Made by a program: the position numbers and the translations under genes. From Trebonia sp035294225 (GTDB taxonomy: Bacteria > Actinomycetota > Actinomycetes > Streptosporangiales > Streptosporangiaceae): a stretch of 64,000 bases of DNA. Every line of letters starts with the position of its first letter. The stretch's first letter is position 1. Where the stretch lies: NCBI GenBank assembly GCA_035294225.1, contig DATGLH010000013.1:11585-75584 (forward strand). The letters run 5' to 3'. A model generated the notes under the pieces. The model saw nothing but the letters and a program-made list of their open reading frames with translations. It made no database searches and was not told the DNA's origin. This document shows positions 15,218 through 23,023 of the stretch, piece after piece.

Positions 15218-16408
15218 TCAAAGAGCGCAATATACCCTTACCGCATCAGCGGCCACTTCTACCGAGCCACCGCCGACGTTCGCGACCTGGACGCTGAACT
15301 GCCCGCCCCTGGCCGGGAAGGCGCCCGCGTAGAGCCACTCGCCGTGGTTGTCCAGCTGGTCCAGGCTGAACGTGCCCACGGCGTCCGCGTCAGACGGCCC
15401 GGTGTACACCTCGTAGGGCGCCGGGTTGGCACCGACGGTGGTGGAGTCCCCATCGGGGACGTAGACGCTCACCTTGCACGTCGCGCTGCCTGGCAGACCG
15501 GTGCGGAACCACCAGGTGAACGTGCGTACTGTGTCCGACCCTGGCTCGTGGACCCACTTGGCGTAGTACATTCCTGAGCAGCCGCTCCCGGTCCAGCCGC
15601 CGCTCGACTGGGCGTACCAGGTGCTGTCGATGGAAATGCCAGCATCGGCGCCGCCCGGGCAGCCCGGCCCCGCGAGCGCGGCGAAACTGGCCGGCGCCGC
15701 GGGCCTCTGCGGCGCCGGCGTCACGGAAGGTTGCGTGCTCGGCACGGGGGACACCGTGGCCACTGGGATGTATGCAGGCTGAGTCGACGTCGGCCGCTGG
15801 ATCGGACGAGACCGCGATGTTCTCTTAGCGGTTCTCTTAGCGCTCTTGGGAACAGGTGAGGGCGACGGCTTGGGCGCGGGCGTCTGAGGCGGCACCGAAG
15901 ACGCTCGCCTGGTATTCGCGGTCGCGAGCGCGCGGGGGTGCGGGCCGGAACCCTGGTTCTGCGGCGCCAGCAAGGCCAGTACCACCGCCAGGGCGACGGT
16001 TCCCCCCGCGATCACGACATACCGGCGTAGCCGGACAGAAGCCTTACCCCGGCCGGAGAGCTCGCGGCCGCCGGCGGCCTTACCGTGGTGTTCGCCCGGT
16101 CGCGGCGTGAATGGGGGCACTGGCGGGCGCGGCGTGACCGGAAGCATGGCCGACCCAGATCCTCCAGCCCCGCCGCCGTCCTCAGCGCTGCCGCCGTCCT
16201 CAGCGCCGCCGCCGCTGACAGGCTGGTCTGGCGGTCCAGCCACGGCCGTCAGGTCTCGTGCCGCGGCGCGGCGCATTCTGCGGGCTAGGGTGCGACATTC
16301 CTTAGAGCAGTAAAGCGGGAGTTCACCACCGCTCCCACGGCGCCTGACTATCTCCCCGCAGCCCGGGCGGGCGCAGATCCGCGCGTCCGGCCCTTCCGGA
16401 TGAGTCAA
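15218..16408 (-). CDS. Zinc-finger, single-TM protein with secreted C-terminal domain
   Basis: About 396 residues. I place the start at the TTG at 16408 because a perfect GGAGGT lies six bases upstream; ATGs at 16432 and 16468 are in frame but have no good site. A cysteine cluster (C12, C17, C34, C38; CARPGC and YCSKEC) looks like a small zinc-binding knuckle in the cytosol. A Gly/Pro-rich linker leads to one membrane segment at about 129-150 (YVVIAGGTVALAVVLALLA), then a P/T/S-rich spacer and an outside domain (about 265-396) rich in Gly, Trp and aromatic residues with four cysteines. It converges on the giant gene. A transmembrane signalling or wall-sensing role is possible but unproven. 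Confidence 0.8.
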   Translation of the reverse strand: MTHPEGPDARICARPGCGEIVRRRGSGGELPLYCSKECRTLARRMRRAAARDLTAVAGPPDQPVSGGGAEDGGSAEDGGGAGGSGSAMLPVTPRPPVPPFTPRPGEHHGKAAGGRELSGRGKASVRLRRYVVIAGGTVALAVVLALLAPQNQGSGPHPRALATANTRRASSVPPQTPAPKPSPSPVPKSAKRTAKRTSRSRPIQRPTSTQPAYIPVATVSPVPSTQPSVTPAPQRPAAPASFAALAGPGCPGGADAGISIDSTWYAQSSGGWTGSGCSGMYYAKWVHEPGSDTVRTFTWWFRTGLPGSATCKVSVYVPDGDSTTVGANPAPYEVYTGPSDADAVGTFSLDQLDNHGEWLYAGAFPARGGQFSVQVANVGGGSVEVAADAVRVYCAL

Positions 16409-16509
16409 CCGATGACCTCCATGCGCGATCATGCGATCGCCGCCCGCCAGCAGGATTGCCAGCCGCATGATATCGAGAAGAATGGCCGGGATTCCGCGGA
16501 AAGACCCGC

Positions 16510-17700
16510 CTATCCGGTTGCTGCATCCAGCCCGTGGCTGAACCCGTCAGGGACGATCACGTCGGCGGGAACCAGGTCGCGGACGGACGGGCGGCCGAGG
16601 GCCAGCAGGGCCGAGCCGATGCCGCCGCGGAGGATGTCGAAGACGTTGCGGACGCCGGCCGGCCCCGCGGCCGCCAGGCCCCACAGGCAGGCGCGGCCGA
16701 TCATCACCGCGCGGGCGCCGAGGGCGAGCGCCTTGACCACATCGCCGCCGCGCCGGATCCCGCCGTCGAGTACTACCTCCGCCCGCCCGCCCACCGCCGC
16801 CACGACGCCGGGCAGCGCCCTGATGGCGGCGGGCGTGCCGTCCAGGTTGTTGCCGCCGTGGTTGGACACCGAGATCGCGGTCGCGCCCGCGTCGACCGCG
16901 CGGCGGGCGTCCTCGGCCCGCATCACGCCCTTGACCATGAACGGGCCGCCCCACCGCTCGCGCAGCCAGGCGATGTCGTCCCAGGCCGGCGGCGGCACCG
17001 TCATCCACGAGCGGTAGGCGGCGAAGAAGCCGGGGGCCGGCTCGCCGGGAAGCGCCATGTTCGGCACGGTGAGGTCGGGGAGGCCGCCGTGCCGGAGCCA
17101 GTCGAGCAGATAGCCGGGCCGGGAAAGGCCCTGCGGCGCGTACCTGAGCAGCGCCCGCAGATCCAGTCGCTCCGGTATGGCCGGGCTGCCCCAGTCACGG
17201 CCGCCGGGGAACGACCAGTCGAGCGTGACGATCAGCGCCTTCGCGCCGGCCTGGCGCGCCCGCTCGGCCCGTGCCAGCAGGGTGTCCCGGTCAGCCGACC
17301 AGTGCACCTGGAAGAACAGCTTCGGGTTGACCCGTGCCACGTCCGCGGCGGGCTTGCTGGCGAACTCGCTGAGCCCCATCGCGGTCCCCGCGTCACGGGT
17401 ACCCGCGGCGACGGCGACCTCGCCGAGCGGGTGGACCGCCTGCGCGCCGACCGGCGAGGCGATCACCGGCAGGTCGATATCGACGCCGAGGACCGATGTG
17501 CGCAGGTCACGAGCTGCGGGCAGGTCCGCCAGGCGCGGCGGGGCGAACCTGAGCTCGCCGAACGCCGCGACGTTGTCCGCGCGGGTGACCCCGGCCTCGG
17601 CGCCCGCCTCCAGGGCGAGGAAGACCGGCCTCGGCAGCCGCCGGCGGGCGCGTCGGCGTGCCTCGGCGACCGTCTCGAACCAGTCCCGCGTGCTGGCCAT
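16510..17700 (-). CDS. mftD: MftD-like FMN-dependent alpha-hydroxy-acid dehydrogenase
   Basis: A 396-residue FMN enzyme of the lactate-oxidase/glycolate-oxidase family. The match I recall is to pre-mycofactocin synthase MftD: WFETVAEARRRARRRLP at the start, AGVTRADNVAAFGELRF, LPVIASPVGAQAVHP, RDWGSPAIPERLDL, WGGPFMVKGVMRAEDA, SVSNHGGNNLDGTPA (active-site His region), VVLDGGIRRGGDVVKALALGARAVMIGR and VPDGF. MftD oxidises the AHDP intermediate during mycofactocin maturation. The mycofactocin precursor and its radical SAM enzyme (mftA, mftB, mftC) are absent from the window, so this may be a stand-alone paralogue with another hydroxy-acid substrate. It lies downstream of the TetR gene, with a possible terminator between. 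Confidence 0.85.
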   Translation of the reverse strand: MASTRDWFETVAEARRRARRRLPRPVFLALEAGAEAGVTRADNVAAFGELRFAPPRLADLPAARDLRTSVLGVDIDLPVIASPVGAQAVHPLGEVAVAAGTRDAGTAMGLSEFASKPAADVARVNPKLFFQVHWSADRDTLLARAERARQAGAKALIVTLDWSFPGGRDWGSPAIPERLDLRALLRYAPQGLSRPGYLLDWLRHGGLPDLTVPNMALPGEPAPGFFAAYRSWMTVPPPAWDDIAWLRERWGGPFMVKGVMRAEDARRAVDAGATAISVSNHGGNNLDGTPAAIRALPGVVAAVGGRAEVVLDGGIRRGGDVVKALALGARAVMIGRACLWGLAAAGPAGVRNVFDILRGGIGSALLALGRPSVRDLVPADVIVPDGFSHGLDAATG

Positions 17701-17720
17701 CGTTCACTGTAACCGCCCTG

Positions 17721-17764
17721 AGGCGGCCGGGGACGGCATCTGTCCCGGCGCGCCGCGGCCGCCT
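17721..17764 (-). terminator. Nested GC-rich stem between tetR and mftD-like genes
   Basis: Outer arms aggcggccg (17721-17729) and cggccgcct (17756-17764) are complementary, and an inner near-perfect hairpin (gccggggac / gtcccggc, one bulge) lies inside them. It follows the stop of the TetR gene on the minus strand. There is no T-tract, so this is only a candidate terminator or attenuator. Confidence 0.35.
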
Positions 17765-17801
17765 ACGCGCCGCCCGGACCCTGCCGCAGCCTCTGGCCGC
17801 T

Positions 17802-18449
17802 TCAGGTGGCTCGCGCGGTCCAGTGCCCGGCCAGCGCCGCCCCGACCTGGTCCAGGCAGGCGTCGACCGCGGCCAGCATTTCATCCACCGTGCCGCTGCC
17901 CTCGGTCCGCCACTGCTTGGTGGCGGTGGCGACCATGCCGCCGAACACCACCGCGGCGATCCGCGGCCGCAGGTCGGCGGCGGGGTCGACGCCCTCGCGC
18001 GCGGCGAGCACGCGGACTAGCTCGTCATCATGGTCGTGCAGGTAGCGCAGGTGCGCGGCCAGCAGCGATGGCGTGGCATCGATCAGCTTGACGACGAGCA
18101 GGTAGACCGGTTCCTCGCCGGGGTGGCTCTCGGCGGCGGCGACCGCGCGCAGCGAGGCACGGAACGCGTTGCGCAGCGCGAGGAGCGGTTCTTCTTCCGG
18201 CGGCCTGACCGCGAGCTCGCGGATGAGGGCGTCCGAGGCGTCCCTGACGAACGACATCGCGAGGTCTTCCTTGCTCGCGAAGTACCGGAAGAACGTGCGC
18301 TCGGAGACGTCGACGGCGTCGGTGATCTCGCGGACCGCCGTGTGCTCGTACCCCTTGGCGTTGAACAGCTTCAGCGCCGCGTGCACCAGGGCGTCGCGCG
18401 TCTGGCGCTTCTTGCGCTCGCGCCGGCGCGGCTCCGCCATGGGCCTCAC
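17802..18449 (-). CDS. TetR-family transcriptional regulator
   Basis: About 215 residues. The preferred start is the GTG at 18449, with AGAGG five bases upstream; 18464 (ATG) and 18440 (ATG) are alternatives. The N-terminal helix-turn-helix is clear: RDALVHAALKLFNAKGYEHTAVREITDAVDVSERTFFRYFASKEDL. The C-terminal part is a ligand-binding helical bundle with no assignable ligand. It is divergent from the MFS exporter, the classic arrangement in which a TetR protein represses an efflux gene and itself through an operator between them; the palindrome at 18517-18531 is the obvious site. It may also control the MftD-like gene downstream. Confidence 0.9.
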   Translation of the reverse strand: MRPMAEPRRRERKKRQTRDALVHAALKLFNAKGYEHTAVREITDAVDVSERTFFRYFASKEDLAMSFVRDASDALIRELAVRPPEEEPLLALRNAFRASLRAVAAAESHPGEEPVYLLVVKLIDATPSLLAAHLRYLHDHDDELVRVLAAREGVDPAADLRPRIAAVVFGGMVATATKQWRTEGSGTVDEMLAAVDACLDQVGAALAGHWTARAT

Positions 18450-18516
18450 GGTCACCTCTTGCATGCATACAGGCTACCTCAGCGTCATATGATGTCAAGT
18501 AGCATGTTTTGCAAAG

Positions 18517-18531
18517 TGTCATCGAATGACA
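18517..18531. promoter_or_regulatory. TetR operator candidate
   Basis: TGTCATCGAATGACA is a perfect inverted repeat with 6-base arms and a 3-base centre, 55 bases upstream of the exporter start and 67 bases upstream of the divergent regulator start. It sits in an unusually A+T-rich patch with TCATATGA nearby (18485-18492). The position and symmetry match known TetR-type operators. Confidence 0.65.
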
Positions 18532-18585
18532 TATGCTGGCCGGCGTCAACGGGTTCCATGAGGAGCAGGCACGAGGAGCAGGGCA

Positions 18586-20190
18586 GTGAGCCATCAGGCG
18601 GAAGCCGCTACCACCACGCAAGCAGCCGGCAAGGCCACCAGGCGCAGGGGCGTGCGCGGCAGCCCCGGGCTGACGCTGCTGTCCGCCGCGCTCGGCGTCA
18701 TGATGGTCGCCCTCGACGGCACGATCGTGGCCGTCGCCAACCCGGCGATCCAGTCCACGCTCGGCGCCTCGCTGGCCGACATCCAGTGGGTGACGAACGG
18801 CTACCTGCTGGCGCTGGCCGTCACATTGATCACCATCGGAAAGATCGGCGACCGGTTCGGGCACAAGAAGGTGTTCCTGGCCGGCATCGTCGGCTTCGCC
18901 GCTACCTCCGCCGCCGTCGGCCTGTCCGGCGCGGTCGCGGGCAGCATCTCGCTGATCATCACGTTCCGCATCCTTCAGGGCGTCTTCGGCGCCATGCTGC
19001 AACCGACCGCGCTCGCGCTGCTGCGCAATACCTTCCCCATCGAGAAGCTGAACGGGGCCATCGGCGTCTGGGGCGCGGTCATCGGCGCTTCCACGGCGGC
19101 CGGCCCCATCGCCGGCGGGCTGCTCGTCCAGCACATCAACTGGGAGTCGTGCTTCTACATCAACGTGCCGGTCGGCGTGATCGCGCTGGCCATGGGCCTG
19201 GCCGTGCTGCGCGAGACGCCGCCGTCGAGGGCGGCCCGCTCGTTCGACATCCCGGGCATCGCGGCGCTGACCGCCTTCCTGTTCCTGCTGGTGTGGGGCC
19301 TGATCAAGGCTCCCGACTACGGCTGGGCCAGCGGCAGGAGCATTGCCTTCTTCTCCGGGGCTGCCGTGGCCCTGGTCCTGTTCCTGATCCGCGAGTCGCG
19401 GGCGGCCGAGCCGCTGCTGCCGCTGCGGCTGTTCCGCTCGGTCCCGCTGTCGGCCGGCACCGCCCTGGTCATCACGCTCATGTTCGCGCTGTTCGGCGCG
19501 ATGTTCTTCATGACGTTCTTCCTGGAGAACGTGCACGGGCTGGACCCGGTCGCCACCGGCGTCCGGCTGCTGCCGATGACCGCCATGCTGATCGTCGGCG
19601 CGCCGCTAGCAGGGCAGGTGATCACGAAGGCCGGGCCGCGCATCCCCATGGTCGCCGGCATGCTGCTGGCCGCGATCGCGCTGTTCGGGCTGTCCCGGAT
19701 CGGCCTGGCCTCCAGCCTGAACGACACGATCGGCTGGTTCGCCATGCTCGGCCTGGGCCTGTCCCCGGTGATGGTCGGTGCCACCGAGGTGATCGTCGGC
19801 AACGCCGCGGTCGAACTGGCCGGCGTCGCGAGCGGCCTACAGTCCACCGCGATGCAGGTCGGCGGCACGATCGGCACCTCCGTGCTCGGCGCGGTCATGT
19901 CGGCGAAGGTGAGCAGCGTGCTGCCGGCGAAGTGGGCCGCCGCGCACCTGCCCGCGCTGAACCCGGCGCAGCTCGCGGAGGTCAAGAGCGCCACCACGGT
20001 CGGCGTGGCGCCGGTCGCCAGGGGCATGCCGCCGCAGGTCGCCGCCGCGATCGCGGACGTCACCCACTCGGCGTTCATCAGCGGCATGACGGCTTCGTTC
20101 CTCACCGCGTGCATCGTCGCCATCGCGGGCGCCCTGATCGCGCTGCTGACCAGGAAGGGGAACGCGGACGCGGGAGCGGCCCGCATCTGA
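18586..20190 (+). CDS. DHA2-family MFS drug exporter (14 TM)
   Basis: A 534-residue integral membrane transporter from a GTG at 18586, with GAGGAG upstream. Motifs of the DHA2 (EmrB/QacA) group are present: ALDGTIVAVANPAIQ in TM1, the GKIGDRFGHKKVF loop-2 motif A, RILQGVFGAMLQPTALAL, and motif C-like GAVIGASTAAGPIAGGLLV in TM5. Length and hydrophobic profile fit 14 transmembrane helices. It should export drugs or metabolites by proton antiport. The divergent TetR gene and the palindrome between them indicate inducible control; a PPOX-type gene follows 39 bases downstream and may be co-transcribed. Confidence 0.92.
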   Translation: MSHQAEAATTTQAAGKATRRRGVRGSPGLTLLSAALGVMMVALDGTIVAVANPAIQSTLGASLADIQWVTNGYLLALAVTLITIGKIGDRFGHKKVFLAGIVGFAATSAAVGLSGAVAGSISLIITFRILQGVFGAMLQPTALALLRNTFPIEKLNGAIGVWGAVIGASTAAGPIAGGLLVQHINWESCFYINVPVGVIALAMGLAVLRETPPSRAARSFDIPGIAALTAFLFLLVWGLIKAPDYGWASGRSIAFFSGAAVALVLFLIRESRAAEPLLPLRLFRSVPLSAGTALVITLMFALFGAMFFMTFFLENVHGLDPVATGVRLLPMTAMLIVGAPLAGQVITKAGPRIPMVAGMLLAAIALFGLSRIGLASSLNDTIGWFAMLGLGLSPVMVGATEVIVGNAAVELAGVASGLQSTAMQVGGTIGTSVLGAVMSAKVSSVLPAKWAAAHLPALNPAQLAEVKSATTVGVAPVARGMPPQVAAAIADVTHSAFISGMTASFLTACIVAIAGALIALLTRKGNADAGAARI

Positions 20191-20229
20191 GTGGCTGCGT
20201 GCGGACCTGGCCGCTGCGAGGATGTACCC

Positions 20230-20640
20230 ATGGACATTGACGCAGCGCTCGACTTCGTCCGCACGCAGCACCACGCGGTGCTCGGCACGCTCAAGAGCGA
20301 CGGGACGCCACAGCTGTCGCCGGTGACCGCCGGCGTCGACGAGGCGGGCCACGTGGTGATCAGCACCCGGCAGACCGCTTACAAGGTCCGCAATATCCGC
20401 CGTGACCCGCGGGTGTGGCTGTGCGCGTTCCCCGATACGTTCTTCGGCAAGTGGGTGCAGATCGAGGGGACGGCGGAGATCGTGGAGCTGCCGGAGGCGA
20501 TGGACGGCCTCGTCGATTACTACCGGCGCATCTCCGGCGAGCACCCCGACTGGGACGACTACCGGGCCGCCATGGAACGGGAGAAGCGAGTCCTGCTGCG
20601 CGTCAGCGTGCGCAAGGCCGGCCCCGACGTAAGCGGCTAA
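20230..20640 (+). CDS. PPOX-class (F420/FMN-dependent) small oxidoreductase
   Basis: A 136-residue split-barrel flavin/F420-binding protein starting at an ATG with GAGGATG upstream. Family hallmarks are HHAVLGTLKSDGTPQLSPVTAGVDEAG near the start, TAYKVRNIRRDPRVWLCAFPD in the middle and GKWVQIEGTAEIVE. These correspond to the PPOX class F420-dependent enzymes common in actinobacteria. It should be a cytosolic dimer that reduces a small organic substrate. The short gap after the MFS exporter hints at a shared transcript, perhaps for a stress or detoxification response; the substrate is unknown. Confidence 0.88.
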   Translation: MDIDAALDFVRTQHHAVLGTLKSDGTPQLSPVTAGVDEAGHVVISTRQTAYKVRNIRRDPRVWLCAFPDTFFGKWVQIEGTAEIVELPEAMDGLVDYYRRISGEHPDWDDYRAAMEREKRVLLRVSVRKAGPDVSG

Positions 20641-20657
20641 CCCGCGCGGACGGGCGG

Positions 20658-21635
20658 CTACCGGGACGGGGCGGCCCAGGCGTCCGGCCCGTCGGGCAGT
20701 TCGGCGCCGTACCAGTACTCGATCAGCCTGCGGGCGATCGAGGATGTCGGCGCCAGCGCCAGCTCGCCGGCGTCGATGCCGGCCCGCAGCTCGGCGCGGC
20801 CGAACCAGCGCGCCTCGCCGATCTCCTCCCCGTCGACGGCGATCTGCTGCCCGCCCATGGCCAGCGCCTGGAATCCGAGCATCAGGCTGCGCGGCATCGG
20901 CCACGGCTGGCTGCCCAGGTAGCGGATCTGGCCGACCGTGATCGCGGTCTCCTCGAAGACCTCGCGCGCCACCGCCTGCTCGGCGGACTCCCCCGGCTCG
21001 ACGAACCCCGCGAGCAGCGACATCCGCCGCTGTGGCCAGGCAGTGTTCCTGGCCAGCAGGCACCGGTCCTGCCGGTCCGTGACCAGCATGATCACCGCCG
21101 GGTCGAGCCGCGGGAAATGCTCGGTCCCGTCCACGGGGCAGGTGGTGAGGTGCCCGGCCGGCGCCGGGACGGTCGGCGCCCCGCACTGGGGGCAGTGCGT
21201 GTGCGTATCGTGCCAGTTCGCCAGCGCCACCGCATGGGTGAACAGCCCCGCGTCCCGGTCGCTCAGCACGGCGCCGGCCTGCCTCAGCGACATGGGCTTC
21301 ACATCGTCGTCATCCGAACGGACGATGGCTTCCGCGCTGAGTTCACCGCTCACCCCGAAGTAGGCGACGCCGTCGTCGGCGCCCAGCAGGAACCTCGTTC
21401 CCGCGGGTGCCTCGCCCGGCGGCAGGAACACCAGCTCCGGGCCGTTCGCACCGGACCGGACAAGCGCCCGGGAATCGTTCACCACCAGCACCCGGGTACG
21501 CGGATCCGCCCAGGCGGCCGCCACCCACGCCGGATCGGAACGCCGGGCCGTCGCCCGGTCGACCGTGCCGCGGGAGAGCGCCAGCCGGCCCAGCGGGCCG
21601 GCACTGGACTGCTGCGTGCCTGCCGGGGCGGTCAC
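20658..21635 (-). CDS. nudC: NAD+ diphosphatase NudC (Nudix)
   Basis: About 325 residues from a GTG at 21635 that overlaps the stop of the upstream peptidase gene as GTGA, a translational-coupling arrangement. A zinc-ribbon region (HCPQCGAPTVP, TCPVDGTEHFPR) precedes the Nudix box GFVEPGESAEQAVAREVFEE, and the NudC-specific SQPWPMPRSLMLGF follows. NudC hydrolyses NADH/NAD to NMNH/NMN plus AMP, and in bacteria removes NAD caps from RNA. It is the last gene of a purM-peptidase-nudC operon. In mycobacteria nudC sits next to adnB; here a few genes separate them. Confidence 0.92.
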   Translation of the reverse strand: MTAPAGTQQSSAGPLGRLALSRGTVDRATARRSDPAWVAAAWADPRTRVLVVNDSRALVRSGANGPELVFLPPGEAPAGTRFLLGADDGVAYFGVSGELSAEAIVRSDDDDVKPMSLRQAGAVLSDRDAGLFTHAVALANWHDTHTHCPQCGAPTVPAPAGHLTTCPVDGTEHFPRLDPAVIMLVTDRQDRCLLARNTAWPQRRMSLLAGFVEPGESAEQAVAREVFEETAITVGQIRYLGSQPWPMPRSLMLGFQALAMGGQQIAVDGEEIGEARWFGRAELRAGIDAGELALAPTSSIARRLIEYWYGAELPDGPDAWAAPSR

Positions 21636-23017
21636 CGGCCCACGCCCGACGCCGCGAGCTCCTCCCACAGGTACGCGGCCGCCTCCGCGCCGCGCAGCAG
21701 CCGGGAGAGGTCCACGTACTCATTGGGGGCGTGGATCCGGTCCGCGTCAAGGCCTACCGCCAGGAAGACGAGCGGCGCGCCCAGGATGTCGGCGAGGTCG
21801 GCCTCGGGGCCGCTGCCGCCTTCCCTGGTGAACAGCACCTCGCCGCCGAACGCCCGCTCCATCGCGCGGCGGGCCGCCGCCACAGCCGGCGAGTCGATCG
21901 GCGACCGGCAGGGGCGGACTCCGTGCCCGGCCGTGACAGTCACCACGAGCCCGTTCGGGATGACCTTGCCGGCGTACTCGCGCAGGGACGCGATCACGGC
22001 GGCCGGTTCCTGGTCGGGGACCAGCCGGAACGAGACCTTGGCGTGCGCTTCCCTCGGGATGATCGTCTTCGGGCCCGGACCCGTGTGCCCGCCCCAGATG
22101 CCGTTGACCTCCGCGGTCGGCCGGGCCCAGATCCGCTCCAGCGTGGAGTAGCCTGCCTCGCCGTACGTCGCCCGGCTGTCGCCGGCGTCGGCGAGCCACT
22201 GCTTCTCGTCGAAGGGAAGCCTGGCGAGCAGTTCGCGCTCGTCGTCGGTGAGCGGGACCACGTCGTCGTAGAAGCCGGGCAGCGCCACCTTCCCGTCCGC
22301 GTCGTGCAGTCCGGCCAGCAGCGCCGCGAGCGCGTGCGCCGGGTTCGGCACGCCGCCGCCGAACGACCCCGAATGCAGGTCGCGCGACGGCCCGGCCACC
22401 GTGATCTCGGCGTCCACGAGGCCGCGCATGCCGGTGCAGATCGACGGCACGTCAGCCGCCCACATCGTGGTGTCGCTGATCACGATCACGTCGGGGCTGA
22501 GCTGGCCGGCGCGCTCGCGGAGCAGGCCGGCGAAGTGCGGGGAGCCCGACTCCTCCTCGCCCTCGATGAGCATGCTGACCGAGACGGGGGGCGCCTGCGT
22601 GCCGCGGCCGGCCAGGCAGGCGCGCAGGCCCAGCGCGTGGAACAGCACCTGCCCCTTGTCGTCGGAGGCACCGCGCCCGAAGATCGCGCCGTTGCGCTCG
22701 ACGGGCTCGAACGGCTGGTAATCCCAGCCGTCGGCGAGTTCGGCCGGCTGCACATCGTGATGGCCGTACACGAGCACTCGGGGCGCGCGCTCGTCGGCGG
22801 CCGGCCAGTGCGCGTAGACGGCGGGCAGCCCCCCGGTCTCCCACACCTCGGCAACCGGGAAGCCGGCCTTCTCAAGGTAGCCGGCCAGCCACTGCGCCGA
22901 CCGGCGCACGTCACCGTGGCGGGCGGGGTCGGCGGAAACCGATGGGATCGCCAGCCACTCGCGCAGCGCCTGTGAAAACTCGGCGGCGTTCGCCGCGATA
23001 AACTCCCGGACCTCCAT
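21632..23017 (-). CDS. M20-family dipeptidase / zinc metallopeptidase
   Basis: A 461-residue cytosolic metallopeptidase. The co-catalytic zinc motifs are visible: VLVYGHHDVQPAELADGW (first His plus Asp), FGRGASDDKGQVLFHALG (bridging Asp), and MLIEGEEESGSPHF (catalytic and metal-binding Glu), with the lid domain between and a late REGGSGPEADLADILGAPLV segment. This is the pattern of cytosolic nonspecific dipeptidases and related acylases; the exact substrate is unknown. It starts 6 bases after the stop of the purM-like gene and overlaps nudC by 4 bases, so the three form one transcript. Confidence 0.92.
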   Translation of the reverse strand: MEVREFIAANAAEFSQALREWLAIPSVSADPARHGDVRRSAQWLAGYLEKAGFPVAEVWETGGLPAVYAHWPAADERAPRVLVYGHHDVQPAELADGWDYQPFEPVERNGAIFGRGASDDKGQVLFHALGLRACLAGRGTQAPPVSVSMLIEGEEESGSPHFAGLLRERAGQLSPDVIVISDTTMWAADVPSICTGMRGLVDAEITVAGPSRDLHSGSFGGGVPNPAHALAALLAGLHDADGKVALPGFYDDVVPLTDDERELLARLPFDEKQWLADAGDSRATYGEAGYSTLERIWARPTAEVNGIWGGHTGPGPKTIIPREAHAKVSFRLVPDQEPAAVIASLREYAGKVIPNGLVVTVTAGHGVRPCRSPIDSPAVAAARRAMERAFGGEVLFTREGGSGPEADLADILGAPLVFLAVGLDADRIHAPNEYVDLSRLLRGAEAAAYLWEELAASGVGR

Positions 23018-23023
23018 GGGAAC

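Noticed and set aside
18030..20240. 736-residue plus-strand frame over the TetR and MFS genes
   Set aside because: Composition is Arg/Gly/His-rich with no domain; the MFS frame shows all family motifs.
20632..20660. Direct repeat gcggcta at the PPOX/nudC junction
   Set aside because: Only 7 bases, imperfect, and not tandem; too weak to count with the gene-end duplications.
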